DNA of 55,759 nt from SAR116 cluster bacterium AG-325-F22 (GCA_003282885.1 QBYJ01000006.1:1-55759), one strand, 5' to 3'; counted from the stretch's first letter, positions 34,307-43,921 are shown. Notes: generated from the sequence alone by a model not told the origin. Program-made: numbers and translations.

Positions 34307-37099
34307 TTAAAAATGTGCTGATAAGGTATTCTGATTTTTTTCCACCGGTGGAGCAAATTTAGTTAGATCAATTCCTTCTACAGCAATTTTATACTCTTCT
34401 ATTGTTGGTGTTCTTCCTAATATTGCAGAAAGAACTACAACTGGGGTAGAAGCAAGTAATGATTCACCTTTTTTTTCTTCAGTGTCTTCTACTACCCTAC
34501 CTTGGAACAATCTTGTAGAAGTTGCCAAAACCGTATCCCCATTTGCAGCTTTTTCTTGATTTCCCATACAAAGGTTACACCCAGGTCTTTCGAGATAAAG
34601 AATATTATCATATTCTAGACGTGCGGAATTTTTTGGATTTTTATCATCAAACTCAAAGCCAGAGTATTTTTGCAAGATACTCCAGTCACCTTCTTCTTTA
34701 AGTTCATCTATTATATTATAGGTTGGTGCCGCTACAACTAGAGGAGCCTTAAAATTCACTTTACCTGACGATCTTTCAAGATTACGTAACATTTGTGCAA
34801 CAATTTTTACATCCCCTTTATGAACCATACACGAGCCTACAAAGCCAAGATCAACCTTTTTTTCTGCGTTATAATATGAAATTGGTCTTATAGTGTCATG
34901 AGTATACCTCTTAGAGACATCATGATTATTAACGTCTGGATCAGCAATCATCGGCTCATCAATTAAGTTAAGATCTACAACAACTTCAGATGAATATTTT
35001 GCATTTGCATCAGGTCTTAATGCGGGTTTTTCCCCTGATTTAATTTGAGAAATTCTTTTTTCTGCAATACCTATTAACTTATGAAGCATTTTGTCTTTAT
35101 TCTCCATACCCTTATCAACCATTACTTGTATTCTATCTCTTGCAATTTCTAATGATTTAACAAGTGTATTATCTTCAGAAATACAGATGGATGCTTTGGC
35201 CTTCATTTCAGCTGTCCAATCTGTAAAAGTAAAGGCTTGATCCGCAAGAAGAGTCCCAAGATGTACTTCTATAATTTTTCCTTGAAATACATTATCACCA
35301 AATTGTTTAAGCATCTGTGCTTGAGTTGCATGTACTACATCACGAAAATCCATATGATCACTCATTTTACCTTTAAAGGTAACCTTTACTGATTCAGGTA
35401 TAGGCATAGTTGCTTCACCAGTTGCCAAGGCAAGTGCGACTGTTCCGGAGTCAGCACCAAATGCAACACCTTTTGACATTCTGGTATGGGAGTCACCACC
35501 AATAATAATTGACCAATCATCAACAGTTATGTCATTTAAAACTTTGTGAATAACATCGGTCATTGAATGATAAGAATCTTTTGGATCACGTGCTGTAATA
35601 AGACCAAATTTATGCATAAATTTCATAAGTCGGGGCGTATTTTCTTGAGCTTTAAAATCCCATACAGAAGCAGTATGACATCCTGATTGATAAGCTCCAT
35701 CAACATTTGGAGAAATTATAGTCGCTGCCATAGCTTCTAACTCTTGTGAAGTCATTAAACCTGTAGTGTCCTGAGATCCAACAATATTGACTTTTACGCG
35801 TACATCAGATCCTGCATGTAACTTGACACCATCTTCAACACCTACCGCATTTGCATTAAATATTTTTTCTACAGCAGTGAAACCTTGACCAGAATTATAC
35901 ACTTGTTTTGAAGGTGCAAATGCAGATTTTAATTCTATGTTTAGAGCTTTACAGGCAAAGCTCTGAAGTTTTTTTCCAAATACAATAGCATATGAACCCC
36001 CAGCTTTCATGAACTCAAGTTTTTGTGGTGAAAAAGAGGAAGACATATCTACAAGCTCTTTGTCACCTGTTTCGTCATATAGTTTTTGTTTTTTAGTATT
36101 GATGGTTAATACTGTCCCAGTATCAACACTGTATCTTTGCTCCAGTACTGGATTATCGTCATTATTAATTATTGGATTTCCATCTGTATCAAGCTTTTTA
36201 GTCCAATTTTTTAGATCAACTCCTATACCCCCAGTAACACCCACTGTTGTTAAAAAAATTGGTGATATACCATTCGTTCCAGCCACTATTGGAGCAATAT
36301 TTACAAATGGAACATATGGACTAGCTTGAATACCTGTCCACAAAGCAACATTGTTAACTCCTGACATCCTTGACGAACCAACACCCATTGTTCCTTTTTC
36401 AGAAACTATCATCACACGTTTGTCAGGATTTTCTTTTTGCAATCTTCTAATCTCTGATTGTGCTGCTTCTGATATCATACACTTACCATGAAGCTCACGG
36501 TCAGATCTTGAATGAGCCTGATTCCCAGGTGATAATAAATCAGTTGAAATATCTCCTTCAGCTGCAACATACGTTACAACTTTAATCTCTTCCTCAATTT
36601 CTGGAAGCTTAGTAAAAAATTCTGCTTCTGAATAACTTTTAATAATATCTTCCGCAATTTTATTACCTTTACTGTAAGCATTCTCTAATCTAGAAGTATC
36701 AATCTCATAAAGAAAAACTTGGGTTTTAAGAATTTCTGCTGCTTCTAGAGCTACAGATTTATTTTCACTCAAAGCTAAATCAAGAAGCACTTCAATCGAT
36801 GGGCCGCCTTTCATATGAGATAAAAGTTCAAATGCGAACTTTGGTTCAATTTCTTTTACAACAATTTGTTTTGTTATAATTTCTTTTAAAAACTTTGATT
36901 TTACAACTGCTGCAGTAGTTGTGCCTGGGATAGTATTGTAAATGAGAAAGTTGAGTGAATCGGATCTATGAATATTATTTTCGTCTTTTATTTGTGAAAT
37001 TATTTCTTTTAATAAAGTGCCATCCTCTATTGGCTTTGGCTTTAAACCTTCTTTTTTTCTGTTTTCAATTTCAGATATATAATTCGTATATAAACTCAT
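34307..37099 (-). CDS. acnB: Aconitate hydratase B
   Basis: A 930-residue TCA-cycle enzyme interconverting citrate and isocitrate. An N-terminal helical HEAT-like domain and swivel domain precede the catalytic domains, the AcnB rather than AcnA order. The [4Fe-4S] ligands are the cysteine of F-V-G-S-C-M-V and the two in C-N-L-C-M-G-N-Q. The protein is about 65 residues longer than the 865-residue E. coli enzyme. Part of the excess lies in a charged stretch near residues 270-300 (L-D-T-D-G-N-P...). It is transcribed alone, divergent from fccA across 192 bp. Confidence 0.96.
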   Translation of the reverse strand: MSLYTNYISEIENRKKEGLKPKPIEDGTLLKEIISQIKDENNIHRSDSLNFLIYNTIPGTTTAAVVKSKFLKEIITKQIVVKEIEPKFAFELLSHMKGGPSIEVLLDLALSENKSVALEAAEILKTQVFLYEIDTSRLENAYSKGNKIAEDIIKSYSEAEFFTKLPEIEEEIKVVTYVAAEGDISTDLLSPGNQAHSRSDRELHGKCMISEAAQSEIRRLQKENPDKRVMIVSEKGTMGVGSSRMSGVNNVALWTGIQASPYVPFVNIAPIVAGTNGISPIFLTTVGVTGGIGVDLKNWTKKLDTDGNPIINNDDNPVLEQRYSVDTGTVLTINTKKQKLYDETGDKELVDMSSSFSPQKLEFMKAGGSYAIVFGKKLQSFACKALNIELKSAFAPSKQVYNSGQGFTAVEKIFNANAVGVEDGVKLHAGSDVRVKVNIVGSQDTTGLMTSQELEAMAATIISPNVDGAYQSGCHTASVWDFKAQENTPRLMKFMHKFGLITARDPKDSYHSMTDVIHKVLNDITVDDWSIIIGGDSHTRMSKGVAFGADSGTVALALATGEATMPIPESVKVTFKGKMSDHMDFRDVVHATQAQMLKQFGDNVFQGKIIEVHLGTLLADQAFTFTDWTAEMKAKASICISEDNTLVKSLEIARDRIQVMVDKGMENKDKMLHKLIGIAEKRISQIKSGEKPALRPDANAKYSSEVVVDLNLIDEPMIADPDVNNHDVSKRYTHDTIRPISYYNAEKKVDLGFVGSCMVHKGDVKIVAQMLRNLERSSGKVNFKAPLVVAAPTYNIIDELKEEGDWSILQKYSGFEFDDKNPKNSARLEYDNILYLERPGCNLCMGNQEKAANGDTVLATSTRLFQGRVVEDTEEKKGESLLASTPVVVLSAILGRTPTIEEYKIAVEGIDLTKFAPPVEKNQNTLSAHF

Positions 37100-37291
37100 A
37101 ACTAACCTTACAATTTTTTAAAGATAATAAGTTATAATTTAAATTGAAAATAGACATATAACAATGAAAATTTTCCGTAGGAAAATTATTCCTTGATAAA
37201 TAAATAAAATAATAAATAATTGTTAATAATGAAAATAGTTTAACAATGGGTAAATGGTAAATTTTATCTACTTTTGAACCTGGGGGAGGTT

Positions 37292-37612
37292 ATGAAGTCC
37301 AAATTTGTTTTTTTTTCCATCATTATTTTGCTTTTGTTCTCAAACAAGATTTTAGCTGACGATAAAGCTCTAGCTGGGGCAGATTTCGAATATGGTCAAC
37401 ATTTATCAGGAGAGTGTGTTACTTGCCACAATTCCACCGGTTTAGGTCAAGGTATACCAAAAATAACCGGAATGAAGACTGCAGTTTTTATAAAAAAAAT
37501 TTTAGCATATAAAACAAAAGAAAAAGATAACGCTGTTATGCAAATGGTTGCTGACAGACTTGGTGAAGAAGAAATTAACTCACTTGCACTTTATTTAAGT
37601 AAAACTAAATAA
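37292..37612 (+). CDS. fccA: Small periplasmic cytochrome c, FccA/SoxE-like
   Basis: A 106-residue monoheme cytochrome c with a signal peptide ending near I-L-A. The heme motif is C-V-T-C-H, and candidate axial methionines follow in I-T-G-M-K or A-V-M-Q-M. The start is the ATG at 37292 with a very strong GGGGGAGG three bases upstream. A TTG further 5' is in frame but behind no such site. It is followed after 67 bp by the FccB-like flavoprotein, so it is likely its electron-accepting subunit. A generic c-553-type cytochrome is the alternative. Confidence 0.82.
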   Translation: MKSKFVFFSIIILLLFSNKILADDKALAGADFEYGQHLSGECVTCHNSTGLGQGIPKITGMKTAVFIKKILAYKTKEKDNAVMQMVADRLGEEEINSLALYLSKTK

Positions 37613-37679
37613 AAATAAAATTTTACTTAAGTTTAAAAGTTGTTAACATTTTTATATGTTTTTAATTAGGGAGGATTAA

Positions 37680-38945
37680 ATGGCTAAAATAACAAGACGT
37701 ACCTTTGTTGGTGTAATGGCTGCATCAACAACGGCACTTTCAATGCCTTCGATTGCTTTTGGAGCTCTACCAAGGGTCGTTGTTATTGGAGGAGGAGCAG
37801 GTGGAGCTACCGCTGCTAAATATATTGCTAAAGACTCTAAAGGAGCGGTAGACGTTACTTTAGTTGAAGCTTCAAAAAGATATTACACTTGTTTCTTTTC
37901 AAACCTATACTTAGGCGATTTTAGAAATTATGGTTCAATAGGTCACAACTATTATGGGCTAGCAGTGAACCATGGTGTAAATATGGTTCATGAGTGGGCA
38001 TCATCAGTAAATAGCGCCGAAAAGAAAGTATATCTTGGATCTGGTGCTACTGTCTCTTATGACAAACTCGTTATATCTCCGGGTATTGATTTAAAATTTA
38101 ACAGTGTTAATGGATATTCTCCAGAAGCACAATCTATAATGCCTCATGCATGGAAATCTGGAACACAAGTTCAACTGCTTAAGAATCAGGTTAAAGGTAT
38201 GAAAAAAGGTGGTACATTCGTAATGGTCCCTCCACCAAATCCATATCGCTGTCCTCCTGGACCTTATGAGAGAATTTCTATGATTGCTCACCAATTTAAA
38301 AAGACTAATCCTACTGCTAAAATTGTTGTTCTCGATCCTAAGAATAAATTTTCTAAGCAAGGTCTTTTTATGGAAGGATGGCAAAAACATTATCCAGGAA
38401 TGATTGAATGGATTAGTGCTGATACCCATGGTGGAATTAAAAAAATTAATACTTCAACTATGGAATTTGAAACTGACTTAGATACTTTCAAAGCTGATGC
38501 TGCAAGCGTTATTCCCGCTCAACAAGCAGGACGAATTGCCATGAATGCCGGCGTTAATAAAGGAGATTGGTGTCCAATAGTTCCTGCTTCAATGCAATCT
38601 CAAGCTGATGAAAATATCTATGTTTTAGGTGATGCATCAATTGCTAAATCTATGCCAAAATCAGGGTTTTCAGCGAACAGTCAAGCTAAGGTAGCTGCAA
38701 ATCATATAAGAGGTAGTTTAACTGGAAGTAAAGTATTTGCTCCTCGTTTCGCAAATACTTGCTGGTCTTTAGTAGCGACTAATGATGGTATAAAAGTTGG
38801 TGCCAATTATGACGCTAAACCTGACAAAATAAATAAGACTAGTGGTTTTATTTCTAAGACAGGTGAAGATAGCAATTTAAGAAAAGCTACCTACGAAGAG
38901 TCAATTGGGTGGTATTCTGGTATTACATCAGACATGTTCTCATAA
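37680..38945 (+). CDS. fccB: Flavocytochrome c sulfide dehydrogenase flavoprotein (FccB/SoxF)
   Basis: A 421-residue periplasmic FAD enzyme oxidising sulfide. A twin-arginine signal (T-R-R-T-F-V-G, residues 5-11) leads to V-I-G-G-G-A-G-G-A-T, the FAD motif. Cysteines in Y-Y-T-C-F-F-S-N and N-P-Y-R-C-P-P-G match the redox-active pair of FccB. G-D-A-S-I-A-K-S-M-P-K-S-G-F-S-A-N is the second FAD element. AGGGAGG precedes the ATG. It pairs with the upstream cytochrome and converges on soxB, placing it in sulfur oxidation. Confidence 0.93.
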   Translation: MAKITRRTFVGVMAASTTALSMPSIAFGALPRVVVIGGGAGGATAAKYIAKDSKGAVDVTLVEASKRYYTCFFSNLYLGDFRNYGSIGHNYYGLAVNHGVNMVHEWASSVNSAEKKVYLGSGATVSYDKLVISPGIDLKFNSVNGYSPEAQSIMPHAWKSGTQVQLLKNQVKGMKKGGTFVMVPPPNPYRCPPGPYERISMIAHQFKKTNPTAKIVVLDPKNKFSKQGLFMEGWQKHYPGMIEWISADTHGGIKKINTSTMEFETDLDTFKADAASVIPAQQAGRIAMNAGVNKGDWCPIVPASMQSQADENIYVLGDASIAKSMPKSGFSANSQAKVAANHIRGSLTGSKVFAPRFANTCWSLVATNDGIKVGANYDAKPDKINKTSGFISKTGEDSNLRKATYEESIGWYSGITSDMFS

Positions 38946-38956
38946 TAAAATAATAG

Positions 38957-38989
38957 TAAGAAGGTAACCACATATTGGTTGCCTTCTTA
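38957..38989. terminator. Hairpin terminator between convergent fccB and soxB
   Basis: A 14-bp stem (38957-38970 with 38976-38989) with one G-U pair and a 5-nt loop fills the 46-bp gap between the two convergent stops. The minus-strand side is followed by a T-rich stretch, so it should serve soxB best. On the plus strand the T tract is poor, and termination of fccB there may rely on the stem alone. Confidence 0.7.
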
Positions 38990-38991
38990 AC

Positions 38992-40680
38992 TTACATACC
39001 CACTATTTTAACAGCCTCTAAATTATTATTTTTTATAATTTTCTTTTCTGAAATATAATTTTCTAGCAAATTATATATTGGAGGTCCTTTTACATTTTGG
39101 TTAACTGAACCCCAACCACCTACTACGTAGTTTTTATTTGACTCAAGAGATTTGTCAGATGATATAATCCTTAAATTACTAATTCTGTTTCCCATCTTAT
39201 TTTTGGGGCGACATGTATAAGTTAAGCCACCTACTCTAACCATGTCACCACCTTGTTGAAAAAAAGGATCAGGGTTGAAGATATTATCACAAACATCTTC
39301 AAGTATTTCTTTAATCATTTTCCCCGTCATTTCAATTCTATAAACTTCAGGATAATTCATTGATGTTTGTGAGTAAATATCGTCAATTGTTATTTTTTGT
39401 CCTGGCAATAAGGTTGTACCCCACCTAAAACCAGGACTTAAAGATATTTCTGTATCTCTTTCTCTAATAATGGTGTCGCAAATAACATCATCCCAACTGC
39501 CATTAAAATTACCTCTCCTGTAAAGTAGGGTTTCAGTTTCACCTATAACCCTGTTACACTCGCTTTGATATGGAGCTCTTATTTTATTAATAAGCTTTTT
39601 CATATCAGGATCAGGTGGAATAATATCTGAAAAAACTGGAATTAAATTTGAACTTGTATCTATAACTTTTCCATTTTTTACTTTAAGATCTATTCTTCCT
39701 AAATATTTACCGTGTGAGCCAGATGACAATAGAAGTGTGTCTTTAATTCTTATACCCTTAGGGATAGCATCATGAGTATGACCAGTTAAAATTACGTCAA
39801 TACCGTCAATCATAGAGGCTAACTTTTGATCAACATCAAAACCATTATGAGATAAAAGAACTACAATTTCTGCACCTTGTTTTTTAGCCTTATTTACATT
39901 TTTTTGAAGAACTTCTGGTCTAATACCAAAAGACCAACCCTTCACCATATAACTTGGATTTGCGATAGGAGTATATGGAAAATGCTGTCCAATAACTGCT
40001 ATACTTACTCCCCCTTTTTCAAAAAAGGCTGTACTTTCGAAAACAGGCTCGTCCCATTCAGTATCAAAAACGTTACCACCTAGGAATGGATAGCCCAATT
40101 TATCAATTAATTCTTTTAAGCGATCTTGCCCAAATGTAAACTCCCAATGACCAACCATAGCTTCAGTTCGTAATGCTCTCATCACTTCAACCATGTCAGC
40201 TCCTTGAGTTTGAAGCGAAGTGTAGGATCCCTGCCATGTATCACCTCCATCAAGAAGAAGTACTTTATCATCTCCTCTTTCAGAGCGAATTGCTTTTATC
40301 AAAGTTGTTGTATGATCTAGGCCGCCTAACTTACCATATTCCATTGCCAATGGAACATAATCAACCATAGTGTGAGCGTAAGCTAATGGTGTATTTGGTA
40401 ATATATTAAAATGCTTTAAAAATGCTTCTCCAATTAAATGAGGAGGTATTCCTTCAAATTTACCAACACCAAAGTTTTCAGATGGTGGTCGAAAATATAC
40501 GGGTTTTAATTGACCATGCATATCAGTTAAATGTAGGAGTGTAACCTGTCCTTTTGCATCAAAATTTAAGAGATCTTCAGTTTTGAGTTTTTGTTTTGCT
40601 GCTATAGCATTCCAAGATTTTGTAGCTAATAACATTGCTGAAACTGATGCTAATTGGATAAATTCACGCCTAGAACGCAT
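38992..40680 (-). CDS. soxB: Sulfur-oxidation hydrolase SoxB
   Basis: A 562-residue dimanganese hydrolase that releases sulfate from the SoxY carrier. A signal with twin arginines (S-R-R-E-F-I) is followed by a calcineurin-like/5'-nucleotidase fold: T-D-M-H-G-Q, L-D-G-G-D-T-W-Q-G-S, S-H-N-G-F-D and T-G-H-T-H-D, the metal-binding blocks. The length equals typical SoxB. It is the last gene of the soxS-Y-Z-C-D-B run, 15 bp after soxD. Confidence 0.97.
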   Translation of the reverse strand: MRSRREFIQLASVSAMLLATKSWNAIAAKQKLKTEDLLNFDAKGQVTLLHLTDMHGQLKPVYFRPPSENFGVGKFEGIPPHLIGEAFLKHFNILPNTPLAYAHTMVDYVPLAMEYGKLGGLDHTTTLIKAIRSERGDDKVLLLDGGDTWQGSYTSLQTQGADMVEVMRALRTEAMVGHWEFTFGQDRLKELIDKLGYPFLGGNVFDTEWDEPVFESTAFFEKGGVSIAVIGQHFPYTPIANPSYMVKGWSFGIRPEVLQKNVNKAKKQGAEIVVLLSHNGFDVDQKLASMIDGIDVILTGHTHDAIPKGIRIKDTLLLSSGSHGKYLGRIDLKVKNGKVIDTSSNLIPVFSDIIPPDPDMKKLINKIRAPYQSECNRVIGETETLLYRRGNFNGSWDDVICDTIIRERDTEISLSPGFRWGTTLLPGQKITIDDIYSQTSMNYPEVYRIEMTGKMIKEILEDVCDNIFNPDPFFQQGGDMVRVGGLTYTCRPKNKMGNRISNLRIISSDKSLESNKNYVVGGWGSVNQNVKGPPIYNLLENYISEKKIIKNNNLEAVKIVGM

Positions 40681-40695
40681 TAATTAACCTTTAAT

Positions 40696-41340
40696 TTATG
40701 ATTTTTCTTCTTCTGGTGTAACGTCTATATCTCTTGCTTTTCCAATGATCTTAGTTGGTACTTTACAATTTTCCATGCATGGTTTTCCGTCAGTGTTAGC
40801 AATGTCTGGTCTTGGATCAGGTAGTAAAAAGCCTTTTTGATTTGGCATTTTTATTTTTCCAATATTTTTTTCCGACAAAACAAAATCTTCTTCAATGATC
40901 TCGTTCATATAAAGAAGATAAGCAACTATCTGATATGTTTCATCATGCGTTAGAGATTGCGCAACACCAAAAGGCATTGCGCGATAAATATAATCATACA
41001 TTGTTGATGCATAAGGCCAATAACTTCCAGTAGTTTTTACAGGATCGTGAGTGTCAAGACTACCTTCACCACCAACTAACTCTGGCCATCTATCAACACC
41101 TTCACCAAAATCTCCATGACAGGCAGCACACTGTTCTGCATAAACTTCTTCACCCTTAATTGCATCTCCACTTCCTTTCGGAGCACCCATACCATCAGGT
41201 CTAACATCAATGTTCCATCCAGCAATTTCAGTTTTGGTTGCTATTTTTCCTAAATTAAATTTTCTATCATCAGCATTTACAAAGCTTGATAAAAAAATAA
41301 AAAAAGAGAATAATATTGAATGTTTAACCAAGTCGAACAT
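40696..41340 (-). CDS. soxD: Sulfane dehydrogenase cytochrome c subunit SoxD
   Basis: A 214-residue c-type cytochrome with a signal peptide ending near V-N-A. The heme site C-A-A-C-H is at residues 71-75, with later P-F-G-V-A-Q and P-Y-A-S-T-M-Y providing SoxD/SorB-like features. The start chosen is the ATG at 41340, preceded by AAGG at good spacing; an upstream ATG at 41355 lacks one. The start overlaps soxC by 17 nt. The protein transfers electrons from SoxC. This SoxD has only one visible CxxCH, unlike the diheme Paracoccus form. Confidence 0.87.
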   Translation of the reverse strand: MFDLVKHSILFSFFIFLSSFVNADDRKFNLGKIATKTEIAGWNIDVRPDGMGAPKGSGDAIKGEEVYAEQCAACHGDFGEGVDRWPELVGGEGSLDTHDPVKTTGSYWPYASTMYDYIYRAMPFGVAQSLTHDETYQIVAYLLYMNEIIEEDFVLSEKNIGKIKMPNQKGFLLPDPRPDIANTDGKPCMENCKVPTKIIGKARDIDVTPEEEKS

Positions 41341-42604
41341 TATCAACCTTACCATCAGAATTTACCAGCCATGTTGCAATAGAATTATTATGGTAAATTG
41401 AGTTAACGCCTCTGATTTTTTGAAGCTCTTGAATAGTTGGTTGAATATAATTTGTTTCATCAATAGCTCTAGATTGTATAAGTAGCTCTTCTCCGTTCCA
41501 TTCGAAAGGAAAGGTAAAACGAGCTACACTTTTGCTCAATACTGGGTCATGTAGTTTTGCAGTTTTCCAATTTTTTCCACCATCCAAAGAAACATCAACT
41601 CGTGAAATTTTACCTCTACCTGACCAAGCAAGGCCTCTTAGTTGATGCACACCCTTATTCAAAATTGGTTTTTCAGGACTAGGAGAAGTAACTACAGATT
41701 TAGCATCCATGACCCAAGTAAACATTCGTGCATTTCCTTCAGGTAGCAAGTCAGTGTATTTTGAAGTTTCTTCACGTGTCATATAAGGCATATCTCCGAA
41801 TTCAAGTCTTCTTAACCACTTCACCCACATATTACCTTCCCAGCCTGGTACTACAAGCCTGGCTGGATAGCCTTGTTCTGATCTCAAAGCTTCTCCATTC
41901 ATAGCCCAAGCTATCATGCAGTCATCAAGTAATTTTTCAATTGGTATAGACCTAGTCATTCCAGAAGAATCACTCCCTTCAGCTAAAACCCACTTTGCTT
42001 TTGGCTTTAAACCAGTCTCTTGAATTAAATCTGATAATTTAACCCCAGTGTATTGGACATTGTGAACCATGCCAAAAGTATATTGACATCCATTTAACTG
42101 AGAGCCTTTCCATTCCATTCCACCATTAGCGGCACACTCTAAAAAGTAAAATTTATTTGTTTGTGGAAATCTTTTTAGGTCATCCAAAGTGAAAATCATT
42201 TCTCTATCAACTAAACCATTAATCATGAGACGATAATCTTTAGGATTTATTATTGAAACGCCTCCATGATGCCTTTCAAAACACAACCCATTAGGAGTAA
42301 CTATACCCTCTAAATCTTGAATAGGAGTAAAATTTACTGAAGACTGACTACTTGCAGTTAACCATTCTACATTTCTACGGATAACATTTTCTTCAAACTG
42401 TGATGGCATTCCATATGGATTAACATCTACACCGTCTCCAAGCTCACCAGTCCACTCAGGTACATTAGGTGGTAAGTTCTTTGAAGAAACTTCTTTAGCA
42501 AAAACTGAATTGGATGCAGCCGCCATAGCTCCTAAAGAGGCTGAGCCAACTAAGAGCTCTCTTCTATTAAGTTTTAAACTTTGATTTTTTTTATTTTTCT
42601 TCAA
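41324..42604 (-). CDS. soxC: Sulfane dehydrogenase molybdenum subunit SoxC
   Basis: A 426-residue sulfite-oxidase-family protein with a twin-arginine signal (N-R-R-E-L-L-V-G at 13-20). The molybdopterin-coordinating cysteine is C157 in F-L-E-C-A-A-N-G. H-H-G-G-V and W-E-G-N-M-W-V-K-W are additional family motifs. With SoxD it oxidises the sulfane sulfur bound to SoxY, so a full thiosulfate-to-sulfate route without sulfur globules would be expected. It lies 15 bp after soxZ. Confidence 0.95.
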   Translation of the reverse strand: MKKNKKNQSLKLNRRELLVGSASLGAMAAASNSVFAKEVSSKNLPPNVPEWTGELGDGVDVNPYGMPSQFEENVIRRNVEWLTASSQSSVNFTPIQDLEGIVTPNGLCFERHHGGVSIINPKDYRLMINGLVDREMIFTLDDLKRFPQTNKFYFLECAANGGMEWKGSQLNGCQYTFGMVHNVQYTGVKLSDLIQETGLKPKAKWVLAEGSDSSGMTRSIPIEKLLDDCMIAWAMNGEALRSEQGYPARLVVPGWEGNMWVKWLRRLEFGDMPYMTREETSKYTDLLPEGNARMFTWVMDAKSVVTSPSPEKPILNKGVHQLRGLAWSGRGKISRVDVSLDGGKNWKTAKLHDPVLSKSVARFTFPFEWNGEELLIQSRAIDETNYIQPTIQELQKIRGVNSIYHNNSIATWLVNSDGKVDNVRLG

Positions 42605-42619
42605 AGTAATACCTAAAAG

Positions 42620-42949
42620 TTAAGATACAGTCATTTTTCTGGACATATTATATTTATCTCCATTATCATCTGTCCATTCAAAATCAAATGTTCCAGTTTT
42701 TTTTGCTTTAAACGGAAATGCTATGTAAGGATTAGTAGAAATTGATGGCTCTAAATCCATACCAAAAACTTGCTTTCCATTAAATTTTACTAAAAATTTA
42801 TTAATAATTCTTTTTGGAATTTTTTTTCCATCTTTGTCCTTCATTCGACCACTATGCATTGGGTGCCTAATAAGTGTTTTTATTTCAATTATTTCATCAA
42901 CTGAAGCTGTTTTAGGAACTTTTCCTCTTGGTTTTATTTTTGACATCAC
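42620..42949 (-). CDS. soxZ: Sulfur-carrier partner SoxZ
   Basis: A 109-residue immunoglobulin-like protein that pairs with SoxY. I-K-T-L-I-R-H-P-M-H-S-G, P-K-R-I-I-N-K-F and I-S-T-N-P-Y are characteristic. It has no signal peptide, so it is presumably carried out with Tat-exported SoxY. It lies 12 bp after soxY. Confidence 0.95.
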   Translation of the reverse strand: MMSKIKPRGKVPKTASVDEIIEIKTLIRHPMHSGRMKDKDGKKIPKRIINKFLVKFNGKQVFGMDLEPSISTNPYIAFPFKAKKTGTFDFEWTDDNGDKYNMSRKMTVS

Positions 42950-42961
42950 AAGCCTCCCTTC

Positions 42962-43426
42962 TTAACCACCACAACCACCAATAGTAACTTTTACTTTTGA
43001 TTTTGTCATAGCAAAATTACCGTTATTATATTCTGCTAATAAGTAAATATTTTGAGTTTTAGATAATCTCATTCTTGTTGTAGCGGAGCACGCTCCCATA
43101 TCTGTTGTAAAAGAAAATTTAGCTACATTTGGTGCGGGATTTCCGTCAGCTAAGATATAAACAGTTTTAACAAAATCTTCTTCTGTCATTGGACTTTCAA
43201 TATCAAAACTTACTTTGACCTGATTTCCATTCTCTGCAATTTCTGGAACATCAAGGAAAAGATCAACTTCATCAACTTTAGCATTTTTACTTATTTCTTT
43301 AATTTTATTTAGAGCTAAGTTAGGTTTAGAAAGTGCATATTTTGAAAATAATACTGAGCCGGTAGCTCCACCCAATAGATGCAGAACATTTCTTCTAGAT
43401 ATTATTTTCATCTTAATTTGCTTCAT
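42962..43426 (-). CDS. soxY: Sulfur carrier SoxY
   Basis: A 154-residue periplasmic protein whose C-terminal cysteine carries sulfur intermediates. The protein ends in I-G-G-C-G-G, the GGCGG-type motif of SoxY, with Cys at residue 152. A twin-arginine signal (S-R-R-N-V-L-H-L-L-G) is present. The start is the ATG at 43426 with GGAG six bases upstream; a TTG at 43438 is rejected. Confidence 0.96.
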   Translation of the reverse strand: MKQIKMKIISRRNVLHLLGGATGSVLFSKYALSKPNLALNKIKEISKNAKVDEVDLFLDVPEIAENGNQVKVSFDIESPMTEEDFVKTVYILADGNPAPNVAKFSFTTDMGACSATTRMRLSKTQNIYLLAEYNNGNFAMTKSKVKVTIGGCGG

Positions 43427-43484
43427 TAATATCTCCAATTAACATTTAATCTATTGATATATTAATTTATTTTTATTGATTGTA

Positions 43485-43865
43485 TTAGTTATCAATAATT
43501 TCGTCAACTTGCCACCAAAACATTTCTGGATTTGTGTATCCCTCAATACGACCTGCTTCATTATCATTTTTTATAAAAATAAATGTTGGGGTTATATTTG
43601 TTTTTTTTAAATCATATTTAGTATAATTAACAAAATTTTTAACTTCTATTCTATGTAATGGAAATTTTTTTGCTATTTCAGTCTTTGGATATATTTTACC
43701 AATCTGTTTTTCCCACACAATGCAATATAAGCAATTTTTGTCTGTTATCATTATCATTAAAGAAGTGTCTTTAGCGTCAACTGATTGAAATATTGATGTT
43801 ATAAAGATAAAGAAAACAATAATAGGAGTATAAATATATTTTTTTGAAAGATGTATAGATTTCAT
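43485..43865 (-). CDS. soxS: Periplasmic thioredoxin-like protein, SoxS-type
   Basis: A 126-residue protein with a hydrophobic N-terminal signal and a thioredoxin-fold active site C-L-Y-C near residue 47. T-P-T-F-I-F supplies the cis-proline element. In other Sox clusters SoxS keeps SoxY reduced. Its place as the first gene before soxY supports that role. A general thiol reductase is the alternative. Confidence 0.8.
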   Translation of the reverse strand: MKSIHLSKKYIYTPIIVFFIFITSIFQSVDAKDTSLMIMITDKNCLYCIVWEKQIGKIYPKTEIAKKFPLHRIEVKNFVNYTKYDLKKTNITPTFIFIKNDNEAGRIEGYTNPEMFWWQVDEIIDN

Positions 43866-43921
43866 TTAAAGAATTTGTTTTATGAAAAAGGATATGTCAA
43901 TAATTATTGATAATAAGTTTT

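Noticed and set aside
37274-37291. Longer start (TTG) for the small cytochrome c gene
   Set aside because: The ATG at 37292 has a GGGGGAGG site directly upstream and begins a normal signal peptide; the extra six residues overlap that site.
43427-43438. TTG start four codons upstream for soxY
   Set aside because: GGAG lies between this TTG and the ATG at 43426 at ideal spacing for the ATG.
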